A stretch of DNA of 64,000 bases from JAJCYK01 sp965212195 (GTDB taxonomy: Bacteria > Bacteroidota > Bacteroidia > Cytophagales > Cyclobacteriaceae): the NCBI GenBank assembly GCA_965212195.1, contig CBDBUW010000011.1:124001-188000 (forward strand). Reading direction: 5' to 3'. Within the stretch, counting starts at the first letter, position 1. Every line of letters begins with the position of its first letter. The notes below the pieces were generated by a model. The model had not been told where the DNA came from. It saw only the letters and a program-made list of their open reading frames with translations, and searched no databases. The translations under genes and the position numbers were made by a program. This document shows, one piece after another, positions 51,643 to 61,235 of this stretch.

Positions 51643-52710
51643 TTAGGGATCATGCGGGGTTGTAGGTTGATCCGGGTTTTGGTGGTTGTTTTGAATTTTT
51701 ATGGCTTCCTCCTTAACTTTCCATTGCTGTATCTTCACCTGATCTTTGATTAATTCTAAAGATTCAACCACAATCTGCCGAGCAACGGCGTCCAACCTAG
51801 TGTCCTGTTCTCTCATAGAAATAGCATCCAGTGATAAATGGGTGAGATCATCCAGGATCAATTTGTTGCGGGGACTTCCCAAATCTTTAACGGATTGATC
51901 AATCACATTATATACGATGTCATTAATGGCCTTTTCGAGATTAGAAGCCAGGGTGCTGCCAACGACGGGGATTTTACTGATGTTTTTAATTTCCTGATTA
52001 TTTTCAACCGCAGTCCGGATACGCAGCTCTACATAGTTTTCCAGGTCTTGGCTATAATTTTCGTAAGCCTCACCAATGATGAACTGCAACCTATGGGATA
52101 ACCATTCCACGATCACCGCTCTTTGCGGTTCTATCACCTGGTCCATGATTTCGGTGGCTAGGGGATTACCGCTTTGGACTTCGTCCTGCACACCCGTCAG
52201 CACGTTCACCACAACCCGGTCCGAAACTTCCTCGGTCAGGATATTCAGGTATTTGTTGAAGATGGCAAAGAGATAGGTCCTGGTGATATCGATGATTTTT
52301 AATTTCTGAAGGCGCATCACAATGCTAACCACACGTAATACCCTTAGGAAGCGAAACGACCCCACGGGGATACAACCTAAAACATCGTACCAGTGGATAA
52401 ACGGGTAGAAAAACCATTTGTAATAAGTATGATTTTTTACAGCCATTCCCCAGCGAATCAGTAATTCCACCACGAATACAGCCACAAACCAGATATCGAT
52501 AGCAAAGAAGTCCTGATGGACTTCCCTTAAGTAGAATTCGTAGAATCCAGGGGTGTATTTACTCAACAAGCCTTGCACCAACTGACTGCCAAACAGCAAA
52601 TCGAATAAGATGAGTACCAGATTGGCTATGAGGATAAGCATCATAAGCAGATCCACCAGCACGATTTTGGCGTCCTTGCTTTTAAGCAAATCTTTAATTC
52701 TGGCCCGCAT
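51643..52710 (-). CDS. Voltage-sensor-like membrane protein without a pore
   Basis: Residues 17-140 look like an S1-S4 voltage-sensor domain: S1 at about 15-40, S2 at 70-90 (VAVFVVELLIRW with the conserved Glu), S3 at about 100-115 (HWYDVLGCIP with the Asp), and S4 at 118-140 with Arg120, Arg123 and Arg126 and further basic residues at 133, 136 and 138. No pore loop or S5/S6 follows; instead there are about 215 residues of soluble helices (VNVLTGVQDEVQSGN, IVEWLSHRLQFIIG, LEKAINDIVYNV). I start at the ATG ending at 52710. Channel family is certain only for the sensor; function unknown. Confidence 0.7.
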   Translation of the reverse strand: MRARIKDLLKSKDAKIVLVDLLMMLILIANLVLILFDLLFGSQLVQGLLSKYTPGFYEFYLREVHQDFFAIDIWFVAVFVVELLIRWGMAVKNHTYYKWFFYPFIHWYDVLGCIPVGSFRFLRVLRVVSIVMRLQKLKIIDITRTYLFAIFNKYLNILTEEVSDRVVVNVLTGVQDEVQSGNPLATEIMDQVIEPQRAVIVEWLSHRLQFIIGEAYENYSQDLENYVELRIRTAVENNQEIKNISKIPVVGSTLASNLEKAINDIVYNVIDQSVKDLGSPRNKLILDDLTHLSLDAISMREQDTRLDAVARQIVVESLELIKDQVKIQQWKVKEEAIKIQNNHQNPDQPTTPHDP

Positions 52711-52741
52711 AATCCCCAAAACTACTATTTCTCGTTAATTG

Positions 52742-53971
52742 TTAAACTATCTTACCGTTGAGAATAGTGGTTTTCACCAGGTTACTGCCAAATGAATAGG
52801 GTAGAAATGCCAGTGAGGGAATGGCTTGGGTAATAAACACATTTGCCACCTTTCCAGGGGTAATGCTGCCCAACAGGTCCTGAACCTCCATGGCATAGGC
52901 CCCGTTAATGGTGGCGGCATTCAGAGCTTCTGCAGGCGTCAACCGCATTTTTATGCAGGCTAATGAAAGGATCAGACCCATATTTCCGGAAGGCGCGCTT
53001 CCCGGGTTGTAATCAGAGGCGACGGCCAGAGGCAGGTTGGCCTTCAAAAGGTCTCGAGCGGGTGGATAGGGGAGGTTTAAAAAGAAGGCTGCGCCTGGCA
53101 AAGTCGTAGGCATAGTGGTGCTTCCCTGTAGCGCCTCAATTTCTTCAGATCCCATGCATTCCAAATGGTCCACACTTAATGCTCCTACTTTTACGCCCGT
53201 TTGCACGCCCCCCGATCGATTAAGCTGATTGGCGTGCACTTTAGGTTTGAGTCCATAGCGTAAACCCTGATTGAGTATCAATTCGGACTCCTGTGGGGTG
53301 AAGAACCCTTCCTCACAAAAAACATCACAATAATCAGCCAGGCCTTCTGCAGCTATTTTAGGGATCATTTCCTGGGTCACTTCTTTAATATAGGCTTCCC
53401 GGCTTTTGTCCGAAGGAAAGGCGTGAGCTCCCAGGAACGTGGTTTTCATGGTCACCGGAGTGGTATCGTTTAGCTTTCGGGCCACTCGAAGCATCTTGAT
53501 CTCGTCCTGCAAGGTTAGGCCATAGCCACTTTTTATTTCCAGGGCACCGGTTCCTGTCCGTATCACTTCCAGTACCCGGGCCAGAGCCTGTTGGTATAAT
53601 TTTTCCTCAGGAGTGTTTCTCAGCTGGCGGGCAGAGTTTAATATGCCACCTCCTTTCTTGGCGATCTCGGCGTAAGTCAGCCCTTTGATCTTATCTTCAA
53701 ACTCCTGTTCCCTGCTACCGGCAAAGACCAGGTGGGTGTGTGAATCCACGAAACTGGGCAGTGCGAAACATCCACTGGCGTCTATGGTTTTTTCTGATTC
53801 GACCTGGGGCCTTAATTCCATGGGACCGTAACTGTGGATAAGGCCGTTTTCGATACAAAGGAAGGCGTTCTCCTGAATCTCAAGAGCATCCATTTCAGCT
53901 CCTGCCAGCCAGGTAGGGGTAGGATGATCGGATTTGATTAATCCTTTGATATTTTCTACCACTATATCCAT
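52742..53971 (-). CDS. hutI: Imidazolonepropionase
   Basis: Third enzyme of histidine degradation, opening imidazolonepropionate to formiminoglutamate. Metal and substrate motifs are VDSHTHLVFAGSREQEFEDKI, KSGYGLTLQDEIKMLR, FLGAHAFP, VDHLECMGSEEI and ASDYNPGSAPSGNM. At 409 residues it is complete. Other hut genes are absent from the window, and the neighbours are unrelated, so it probably acts with a distant hutU and hutH. Confidence 0.95.
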   Translation of the reverse strand: MDIVVENIKGLIKSDHPTPTWLAGAEMDALEIQENAFLCIENGLIHSYGPMELRPQVESEKTIDASGCFALPSFVDSHTHLVFAGSREQEFEDKIKGLTYAEIAKKGGGILNSARQLRNTPEEKLYQQALARVLEVIRTGTGALEIKSGYGLTLQDEIKMLRVARKLNDTTPVTMKTTFLGAHAFPSDKSREAYIKEVTQEMIPKIAAEGLADYCDVFCEEGFFTPQESELILNQGLRYGLKPKVHANQLNRSGGVQTGVKVGALSVDHLECMGSEEIEALQGSTTMPTTLPGAAFFLNLPYPPARDLLKANLPLAVASDYNPGSAPSGNMGLILSLACIKMRLTPAEALNAATINGAYAMEVQDLLGSITPGKVANVFITQAIPSLAFLPYSFGSNLVKTTILNGKIV

Positions 53972-53986
53972 TAAGAAGGACTGGGG

Positions 53987-54988
53987 TTAGTTCCTTTGGT
54001 AAGCTTGAGGCTGGCCTTGAGGAGCCACGCCGAAAACCGGGAAACTTAGCTTGAACATGGCGTAGAAACCTCTTTCCTTTACACTGGGGCGATAACCTAG
54101 CTCTGCGCCATATGAGTAGCCTACTTTTTTATTGAATTTACCTTCAACACCGGCTCGGAATCCCAACTCCTGGGTATCGAGTTGATCACTGGGCACGGTA
54201 TTAATTCCCAGCATCACATCATTAATAGCCACCGAAGGAGCATAAATTACATCTATAAAGGCATTGAAGTTTAGATCATTTACCAGCACCCCAAAGTCCC
54301 GATGGGGCTTTATGGCGGTGTTTTTGATCAGCGTCAGAGAAGCTCCCAGATACAATGCTTTGACATCCACGTTGGCGTAGAGCTTAGCATCTCCCATAGG
54401 ATTATTGTTTTCATCAACCAAGGTGACGCCCTGCTCTACGGCTGCTCTGCTAAAATCTGTAGTGCTGTTGAACATAAATCCACCCCAACGCAAGCCATAT
54501 ACTTTTCTAACTTGGGAGGGAACTACTAAGGTTTCAGGGATTCGGTTGGCCCACTTCTTGCCTTTATATCGTCTGGAATACATAATGATCTTGCTGTTCC
54601 CCTCGGAGATGGCATCGGACAGGTGAATAGTCCCTCCGAACTGCAGATAATTGTAGGTCTTATTATTGTCCACATTGTCCTGGTTCTTGTGGGCCACTTC
54701 CCGGGTAAAATCAGTGGCTTGAGCATAAGCACGGCGCCATTGAGCCTGCAGCCCCAGCTTGTTTGCCACCTGATAATCTGCCTGTAAACCGAAACCGATG
54801 TTCACATTGGTTACAAAGAGTTCAGCATATACGGGCTGCAAATGGATCCACAGTTTGTTAATGGCATAGGGATCGTCTATCACCTGGTCGTAGGTGGTAA
54901 TAGTGGCAGACTCTTCGTTTTGGGCACCAGCCCAGTTTATGATAGTGAAGATTAAAAAGCAGGAGAGAAAGGTTCTCTTAAAAAGCAT
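53987..54988 (-). CDS. Outer-membrane beta-barrel-like protein of unknown family
   Basis: A signal peptide (MLFKRTFLSCFLIFTIINWAGA) is followed by a 310-residue mature part with alternating strands: VNIGFGLQADYQVANKLGLQAQWRRAYA, YNYLQFGGTIHL, AYGLRW-like and YSYGAELGYRPSVKERGFYAMFKLSFPVFG at the end. This suggests an outer-membrane barrel. No named family. It lies 15 bases upstream of hutI on the same strand; any functional link is unknown. Confidence 0.6.
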   Translation of the reverse strand: MLFKRTFLSCFLIFTIINWAGAQNEESATITTYDQVIDDPYAINKLWIHLQPVYAELFVTNVNIGFGLQADYQVANKLGLQAQWRRAYAQATDFTREVAHKNQDNVDNNKTYNYLQFGGTIHLSDAISEGNSKIIMYSRRYKGKKWANRIPETLVVPSQVRKVYGLRWGGFMFNSTTDFSRAAVEQGVTLVDENNNPMGDAKLYANVDVKALYLGASLTLIKNTAIKPHRDFGVLVNDLNFNAFIDVIYAPSVAINDVMLGINTVPSDQLDTQELGFRAGVEGKFNKKVGYSYGAELGYRPSVKERGFYAMFKLSFPVFGVAPQGQPQAYQRN

Positions 54989-55256
54989 CCGCGGATGAGA
55001 GTTTCATTTTCCGATCCCAAAATAGTGATAATGTATTATAACAAAAATTAAATTCTCACTCATTTCATACATACTGGCCAAAATATGGGAAAAGTTCAAC
55101 AGAAAGGCTCCTGTCTTACCACGAGTAGCATCCATTCGATAAATAGTTTCATTTCTATCCGCAATAAATGAAGCGCGTCTAGGTAATTAAATTCCTTTTA
55201 CTTTTTCAAAGCCCTTATTATTTTATTATTTGGCCGGATATCTGAAAATAACCCAT

Positions 55257-56270
55257 ATGGCGGTATTTCGTAAAAATGATCGTTGCCTCAATTGCGACGC
55301 ATCGCTGGACAGCAATATTAACTACTGCCCGAGTTGTGGCCAGAAGAATACCCATAACAATGTGTTATTGACCACCTTGTTAAAGGATTATTTCGGTGAG
55401 GCCTTTTCCCTGGACTCCCGTTTTTTGAAAAGCATTAAGCCTTTCTTTTTCAAGCCGGGATATTTAACCGATCAGTTCAATGCCGGAAAAAGAGTAAGCT
55501 TCATCAATCCAGTGCGTTTATATCTGGCGATGAGCCTTTTTTACTTTTTTGTCTTGAGTCTGGCCCTAACCCGGTCATTCAATTTGAACGAAGCGGTGGT
55601 TTTGGACGAACCAAGTTCGGAAAATGTTTCGATTCCCCTGGACTCTCTTCGTACAGTACTGGATAAGGAAGTAGGGTTGGATAGCCTGGCCCGGCAGCTG
55701 AATGTGAACATTGATTCAACCACCGATGTCAATACCATAAAGGACTATATGGATTTTCTCAAAGATCGCAAGGTCAGCGATCAGCAGGTACTGGACTCGT
55801 TGGGGATGGTATCCAATGCTACGAATCTGAAGTTAGCATCTCAAGTGCGAAAGATTGTTCGCAAAGATCTGGATGTGTTTATCCCCTTTTTGTTACAGAA
55901 CGTGCCCATTATGATGTTGTTGCTATTGCCTATTTTCGCTTTCATTTTAAAAGTCCTTTATCTGCGTGGAAAGGTTTTATATATTCGGCATTTGGTGCAC
56001 GGCCTTTATTTGCACTCATTTGCCTACCTTATCTATGGGATTGCTGCCTTGTTGCTTACCTACATAGCCCTTTCCGAAGATGTTAGCGGGTGGATTTCTT
56101 TTGGCAGTTTTGTGCTGGTTTCGGTTTATACCTATGTATCGTTCCTCACCGTGTATAAACAAGGATGGTTTAAGACTTTCATCAAGTTCGCGCTGGCCGG
56201 ATATATTTACTCCTTCTTCTTGATGTTCTTTGCAGTAGGGGAATTTATTATTTCTTTTTACCTTTTTTAA
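55257..56270 (+). CDS. DUF3667 family membrane protein with zinc ribbon
   Basis: The N-terminal CLNCDASLDSNINYCPSCGQ is a zinc ribbon with two CxxC pairs. It continues LLTTLLKDYFGEAFSLDSRFLKS, KPGYLTDQFNAGKR and SFINPVRLYLAMSLFYFFV, which is DUF3667. Four or so hydrophobic helices follow, mostly in the C-terminal half (about 215-325). A TTG at 55230 would extend it; the ATG at 55257 (337 residues) is preferred. Function unknown; membrane-located. The stop overlaps hemL by 4 bases in convergent orientation. Confidence 0.87.
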   Translation: MAVFRKNDRCLNCDASLDSNINYCPSCGQKNTHNNVLLTTLLKDYFGEAFSLDSRFLKSIKPFFFKPGYLTDQFNAGKRVSFINPVRLYLAMSLFYFFVLSLALTRSFNLNEAVVLDEPSSENVSIPLDSLRTVLDKEVGLDSLARQLNVNIDSTTDVNTIKDYMDFLKDRKVSDQQVLDSLGMVSNATNLKLASQVRKIVRKDLDVFIPFLLQNVPIMMLLLLPIFAFILKVLYLRGKVLYIRHLVHGLYLHSFAYLIYGIAALLLTYIALSEDVSGWISFGSFVLVSVYTYVSFLTVYKQGWFKTFIKFALAGYIYSFFLMFFAVGEFIISFYLF

Positions 56271-57562
56271 TCTTTCAGCGCCTGTAAACTTGATCTGTTA
56301 GCTTCAATGATCTTAGTGGTGATTTCAGGGGTGATAGCCCTTGAGATAAACCAACTTTCGTACTGACTGGGAGGTAAATATACTCCGGCGGCCAGCATGT
56401 TTTGAAAATAACGACTAAAGGTTTCGGTTTGCGACGAACTGGCGGTTTTGAAATTAGTGACCTCATGGGGGGTGAAGTATAAACTCATCATTGAACCGAC
56501 CTGATTGATGGTATAATTCAGGTCCAGTTGTTGTAGGTCCTGTTGGATAGCATCTACCAGTGTGCTGGTGGTTTTATTCAATTCCTCATAAATGGCAGGT
56601 TGTTCTTTCAGGATCTTCAACATAGTGATCCCTGCAGTCATAGCCAGGGGGTTACCGGACAGGGTACCGGCCTGGTAGACAGGACCGGAAGGCGAGACGA
56701 AGTCCATGATCTCCTTTTTGCCCCCATAAGCCCCCACAGGCAGGCCGCCGCCAATGATCTTGCCTAAGGTAGTAAGATCGGCGTGAACTCCGTACAATTC
56801 CTGAGCCCCGCCCGGAGCCAGTCTAAAACCGGTCATTACCTCATCAAATATCAATACGATGCCCTCACCAGTACAAAGGTCTCTTAATCCCTCTAAAAAA
56901 CCAGGATTTGGTGGTATACACCCCATGTTACCAGCTACAGGCTCAATGATCAGTGCGGCTATTTGTTGGGGGTTGGCGGCTATTAAATTTTCCACTGATT
57001 CAAGATCATTGAAATCGGCAATCAGGGTATCGGCAGCCACACCGCTGGTTACACCGGGACTGTTGGGAGTTCCCATGGTTAAGGCTCCGCTGCCCGCGGC
57101 TATAAGAAAGGAATCACCATGCCCATGATAGCACCCTTCAAATTTGATGATCTTGTCCCTTTCGGTAAAGCCGCGCGCTAGTCTTATAGCGGACATAGTG
57201 GCCTCTGTTCCAGAGTTGACCATACGCACTTTTTGGATAGATGGGACCATTTCGGTGATGATTTCGGCCATTTGCACCTCCGCACCGGTGGGTGCTCCAA
57301 AAGAGGCCGAATGGCTGATAGCAGCGGAAAGAGCTTCTTCGATCTCCTTAGAAGCATGTCCCAGAATCATGGGTCCCCAAGAGTTGATCAGATCGATATA
57401 TCTATTTCCATCCTGATCTTCCATGTAGGCACCAGAGGCCGATTTGATAAACAGGGGGTCGCCCCCAACAGCTTTAAAAGCCCTGACCGGTGAATTTACT
57501 CCTCCGGGAATTACCTTTTTTGCCCGATCAAACAATGATCGGCTTTGGGATCGGTTCTGCAT
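56267..57562 (-). CDS. hemL: Glutamate-1-semialdehyde 2,1-aminomutase
   Basis: PLP enzyme producing 5-aminolevulinate in the C5 heme pathway. GGVNSPVRAFKAVGGDP opens the protein. NSGTEATMSAIRLAR, YHGHGDSFLIAAGSGA, FDEVMTGFRLAPGGAQ and Lys268 in TTLGKIIGGGLPVGAYGG are the signature blocks. At 431 residues it is full length. It precedes the LpoA-like gene on the right by only 10 bases, so it may share a transcript. Confidence 0.96.
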   Translation of the reverse strand: MQNRSQSRSLFDRAKKVIPGGVNSPVRAFKAVGGDPLFIKSASGAYMEDQDGNRYIDLINSWGPMILGHASKEIEEALSAAISHSASFGAPTGAEVQMAEIITEMVPSIQKVRMVNSGTEATMSAIRLARGFTERDKIIKFEGCYHGHGDSFLIAAGSGALTMGTPNSPGVTSGVAADTLIADFNDLESVENLIAANPQQIAALIIEPVAGNMGCIPPNPGFLEGLRDLCTGEGIVLIFDEVMTGFRLAPGGAQELYGVHADLTTLGKIIGGGLPVGAYGGKKEIMDFVSPSGPVYQAGTLSGNPLAMTAGITMLKILKEQPAIYEELNKTTSTLVDAIQQDLQQLDLNYTINQVGSMMSLYFTPHEVTNFKTASSSQTETFSRYFQNMLAAGVYLPPSQYESWFISRAITPEITTKIIEANRSSLQALKD

Positions 57563-57571
57563 GGCGGATTA

Positions 57572-59287
57572 CTAATTTTGGTTAACCTGGGTTAGCAAGC
57601 CCTCTTCGAATTTCACGATGGGCACGTACTGATTGTCGTTATGTTCTTGATAGCTGTAACCGGGAAAAAGGGTGCCTTTAAAGAATTCCTGCTTCTGCAA
57701 CTCATGCTGAAAATAGGTACCCCCTTGTGCCAGCAGTTTGCCAAAAAGCATAATCATGTCATACCCCATAAAGCTGTATCGATTGGGCATACTACCGATA
57801 CGTGACACATATTTCTTATGGAATCGCTGAAATTCATTGGAGGTATAATCCAGAAAAGCAGGGGCGGCCAGATACACATCCATACGCTCCAATTGAGCAT
57901 AATCAATATAACGGGAACGAAGCCAGTTTTCATGTCCCATTATGCTCACCTCAGGTCCTATAATATCAATCATTCCTATCACATTGGTAATGATCAACTC
58001 GTCGGTGGAGGCCACGTAGATATGCCCTACATCTTCTTTGGGCGCTCTCCCATTTTCTTCGCCGTCTCCCAGTATTTCGATCAACCCCTGAGATATGAAT
58101 TTTGAGATCTCTTCGGCATCCACAGTGGGGATGGGGTCCATCATAACTATCTCTATATCCTTTTCCATCAGAGTCTGCTGATAAGCATATGCCGACACAG
58201 AATCTCCCGGTCTGGAGCCTGAGATAATTAAGACTTTCTTTTTCTTATCGATGTGTTCCACCATGTATTCAGCGGCGGCCCGGGCCATAGTCACTTCTCC
58301 TGGATTATACAGGAATGAATAAGGATTATTTCGCACTATTTGCAGGTTACTGCTTAGCGGATTCAAGATGTTGACTTGATGAGTGATAGAAAAGTCAGCA
58401 GCAAGTTCACTGGGTTGAGGGTATAAGGGGCCAATTATAAGGTCCATGGTGCGCATCTCATCCTGCGATAGAATCCCCGCGGTTACTGTGCTATCCCGCT
58501 TGGTGTCATAGGCAAATATCTCCAGGGATACATTTTGCCCTTTTAATTCGTCCTGTCCAATTTTAATCCCCTGGTAAAGATCCAATACCCATTGATTGGA
58601 GTTGGACTTTACATCTCTTTTGATCTTATCGGTCATAAAAGGAAAACAAACCGCCACGCGGTAACTTTCTTTCATAACCGTAGGTCCTACTGCCAGGTCG
58701 CTGATCTGTTCTTTTTTGAAATTGAACTTGCGCATTAAATCCTCAAACAACTGCTGATCATCGGCATCGGAGGTGTTGTACGCCAGCTTTTTAGCGAGGC
58801 TTTCCCCAACTTCTATATCGTTTGGAAATTCCTTGTGGAGTGTCTTTAATTGGGTAAGACTGGCATCTTGCAGGTGCATTCTCTTTAAAGAGGAAACGTC
58901 TTCGGTCAAATTGCGGTCGCGGATTTCCCGTAGCGCGGATACACCTTGCGGATATTCCTCTTTCTCAAAATACAATTTGCCCAGCCAGAAAAGGGCTTCA
59001 TTTTTCTTAGTCCAGTTCGGGTATTTACGGGTTAACTGAAGGAAGATGTTTTTTGAAATATCATTTTGCCCGTCGTAATAGGCGGATAGCCCATAAAAAT
59101 AAGTGGCATATTCCGAAAAAGCATTGGAATAGGTAGTTAGTGGTTTAAAGGCTTCAATAGCCAAGGCAAATTGGCCCTTGTTGTACAACTCCTTACCGTT
59201 CAAATAGCTCTTTTGTGGATTGGAGGACTGTCCGACAGCCGCTTCAGCGAAGAGCGTTAGCAGCAAACAGATCAAAAAATTTCTCAT
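57572..59287 (-). CDS. LpoA-like protein: TPR repeats plus periplasmic-binding fold
   Basis: Starting at the ATG ending at 59287, a signal peptide (MRNFLICLLLTLFAEAAVG) is followed by helical TPR units from about 25 to 180 (GKELYNKGQFALAIEAFKPL, EALFWLGKLYFEKEEYPQG). From about residue 230 to the end the pattern is a type I periplasmic-binding protein: VAVCFPFMTDKIKRDVK, LDLIIGPLYPQPSELA, KVLIISGSRPGDSVSA, FMGYDMIMLFGKL. The same two-part layout occurs in LpoA, which stimulates the peptidoglycan synthase PBP1a. Ligand unknown. It lies between guaA and hemL, with gaps of 10 and 9 bases. Confidence 0.75.
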   Translation of the reverse strand: MRNFLICLLLTLFAEAAVGQSSNPQKSYLNGKELYNKGQFALAIEAFKPLTTYSNAFSEYATYFYGLSAYYDGQNDISKNIFLQLTRKYPNWTKKNEALFWLGKLYFEKEEYPQGVSALREIRDRNLTEDVSSLKRMHLQDASLTQLKTLHKEFPNDIEVGESLAKKLAYNTSDADDQQLFEDLMRKFNFKKEQISDLAVGPTVMKESYRVAVCFPFMTDKIKRDVKSNSNQWVLDLYQGIKIGQDELKGQNVSLEIFAYDTKRDSTVTAGILSQDEMRTMDLIIGPLYPQPSELAADFSITHQVNILNPLSSNLQIVRNNPYSFLYNPGEVTMARAAAEYMVEHIDKKKKVLIISGSRPGDSVSAYAYQQTLMEKDIEIVMMDPIPTVDAEEISKFISQGLIEILGDGEENGRAPKEDVGHIYVASTDELIITNVIGMIDIIGPEVSIMGHENWLRSRYIDYAQLERMDVYLAAPAFLDYTSNEFQRFHKKYVSRIGSMPNRYSFMGYDMIMLFGKLLAQGGTYFQHELQKQEFFKGTLFPGYSYQEHNDNQYVPIVKFEEGLLTQVNQN

Positions 59288-59297
59288 GATCAATAGT

Positions 59298-60827
59298 TTA
59301 TTCCCATTCAATTGTTGCCGGCGGTTTGGAGCTGATATCATAGACCACCCGATTAACACCTTTGACCTGGTTGATTATTTTATTGGAAACCTCACCCAAA
59401 AATTCGTAGGGTAGATGGCTCCAGTCTGCCGTCATGCCGTCCACACTGGTCACCGCTCTCAAGCTTACTACATTTTCATAGGTTCGTTCATCACCCATTA
59501 CCCCTACAGATTGTACGGGTAAAAGAATAGCGCCTGCCTGCCATACTTTATTGTATAGATCCCATTTTTTAAGACCTTCAATAAAGATATGATCGACCTC
59601 CTGGAGCATTTCAACGCGGCTTTCAGTGATATCGCCCAATATACGTATTCCCAGCCCTGGTCCGGGGAAAGGATGACGTTCCAGGATCGCTGGGTCAATT
59701 TTTAGTGAATACCCCACTTGCCTCACCTCGTCCTTAAAAAGGGTGTTTAAGGGCTCTACTACCTGAAGCTTCATAAAATCCGGCAGGCCCCCCACGTTGT
59801 GGTGGGATTTTATAGTGGCTGAAGGTCCTTTTACGGAAACCGACTCGATCACATCGGGATATATGGTACCCTGCCCCAGCCATTTGACCTCTTGTATTTG
59901 GTGGGCTTCATCGTCGAAAACCTCAATAAAGGTCCTTCCGATGGCCTTACGCTTACCTTCCGGGTCGCTAATTCCCTTCAAAGCAGCATAAAATCGATTT
60001 TTGGCATCTACTCCTTTAATATTAAAGCCCATATGCTGGTAGGAAGAAAGCACTTGTTCAAATTCGTGTTTTCTCAACAGCCCATTGTCCACAAAGATGC
60101 AGTATAGATTGTCACCTATGGCTTTTTGGATTAAAGTGGCGGCTACCGTGGAGTCCACTCCGCCGGAAAGTCCCATCACCACTTTGTCATTGCCTAACTT
60201 ACTACGCAATACCTGGGTGGTGGCATCCACGAATTGTTCCGGTGTCCAATCCTGCTTACATCGGCAAATGTCTACCACAAAATTCTTCAGGATGATTTTG
60301 CCATGTTCCGAATGGGTAACCTCCGGATGGAATTGAATGCCGTAAGTGGTTTGGTCCTTCACCTGAAAGGCGGCGACGGCTACATCGGTGGTACTGGCTA
60401 TTACTTCATAGTGATCCGAAAGGCTGGTTATGGTATCCGCATGCGACATCCAAACTTGTGAATTCGGTTCCATATCCCTCATCAAGTCGTTGCTGGCGTC
60501 AACGGTGCTGAGCCTGGCCCTGCCGTATTCCCTGTGGCGGCTTGAGGTTACTTGCCCACCATTTTGACTGGCAATAAATTGAGCCCCATAACAGACCCCT
60601 AATACCGGAACTTTTCCTAAGTAAGGAGATAGATCGAGATGGGGAGCATCAGTATCGGATACCGAACTGGGTCCGCCTGATAGAATAATACCTTTTATAG
60701 CTTCAGATAGTGGAGGGACATTGTTATAGGGGTGAATTTCGCAGTAAACATTTAATTCCCTGACTCGTCTGGCAATAAGTTGTGTGTATTGTGAGCCAAA
60801 GTCCACAATAAGGATTCGCTCCGTCAT
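59298..60827 (-). CDS. guaA: GMP synthase (glutamine-hydrolysing)
   Basis: Makes GMP from XMP. The class I glutaminase domain has Cys79 in PVLGVCYGAQF, with His167 and Glu169 in FHPEVTHSEHG. The PP-loop of the synthetase domain is MGLSGGVDSTVAATLI. The C-terminal ends NRVVYDISSKPPATIEWE, as in all GuaA. At 509 residues it is complete. It begins a tight minus-strand run (guaA, LpoA-like, hemL) with its start at the ATG ending at 60827. Confidence 0.97.
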   Translation of the reverse strand: MTERILIVDFGSQYTQLIARRVRELNVYCEIHPYNNVPPLSEAIKGIILSGGPSSVSDTDAPHLDLSPYLGKVPVLGVCYGAQFIASQNGGQVTSSRHREYGRARLSTVDASNDLMRDMEPNSQVWMSHADTITSLSDHYEVIASTTDVAVAAFQVKDQTTYGIQFHPEVTHSEHGKIILKNFVVDICRCKQDWTPEQFVDATTQVLRSKLGNDKVVMGLSGGVDSTVAATLIQKAIGDNLYCIFVDNGLLRKHEFEQVLSSYQHMGFNIKGVDAKNRFYAALKGISDPEGKRKAIGRTFIEVFDDEAHQIQEVKWLGQGTIYPDVIESVSVKGPSATIKSHHNVGGLPDFMKLQVVEPLNTLFKDEVRQVGYSLKIDPAILERHPFPGPGLGIRILGDITESRVEMLQEVDHIFIEGLKKWDLYNKVWQAGAILLPVQSVGVMGDERTYENVVSLRAVTSVDGMTADWSHLPYEFLGEVSNKIINQVKGVNRVVYDISSKPPATIEWE

Positions 60828-60887
60828 GAGGGCAAAAATACGATGTGCATTTAGTTTATGCCAATGGCAAGGGTAAAAATTACCAGC

Positions 60888-61235
60888 TTATCCACCAACC
60901 TTTTTCACGGAATAACCTTTATCCTGTAGAATTTCAAGTACCCGGGTCACAAAGTCACCCTGGATTAATATTTCTCCATCCTTGGCCGATCCCCCCACGC
61001 CACATCGGGATTTCAACATTTTACCCAACTCCCGCAAATCTCTTTCGGTACCCCGAAATCCGGTAACCAAGGTCACCTTCTTACCTCCTCTGGATTTTTT
61101 ATCGAGTTGCACTCTGAGGTTTTGCTGTGAAATGGGCAGTGTATCTTCTTCGGTGTCCTCAGCCTCTGTAAACTGGTAGTGGGGGTCCGTGGAATAAACC
61201 ACTCCCGTTCTCTTTTGATTCTTCTTGCGGGACAT
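60888..61235 (-). CDS. SUI1/eIF1-family translation factor (YciH-like)
   Basis: A 115-residue SUI1-domain protein: VTLVTGFRGTERDLRELGKMLKSRCGVGGSAKDGEILIQGDF, ending GYSVKKVGG. It starts MSRKKNQKRTGVVYSTD, with an acidic loop at about residues 24-33. SUI1 proteins bind near the ribosomal P site and improve start-codon choice. Its ATG shares one base with the stop of the upstream universal-stress gene (TGATG), so the two are translationally coupled. Confidence 0.92.
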   Translation of the reverse strand: MSRKKNQKRTGVVYSTDPHYQFTEAEDTEEDTLPISQQNLRVQLDKKSRGGKKVTLVTGFRGTERDLRELGKMLKSRCGVGGSAKDGEILIQGDFVTRVLEILQDKGYSVKKVGG

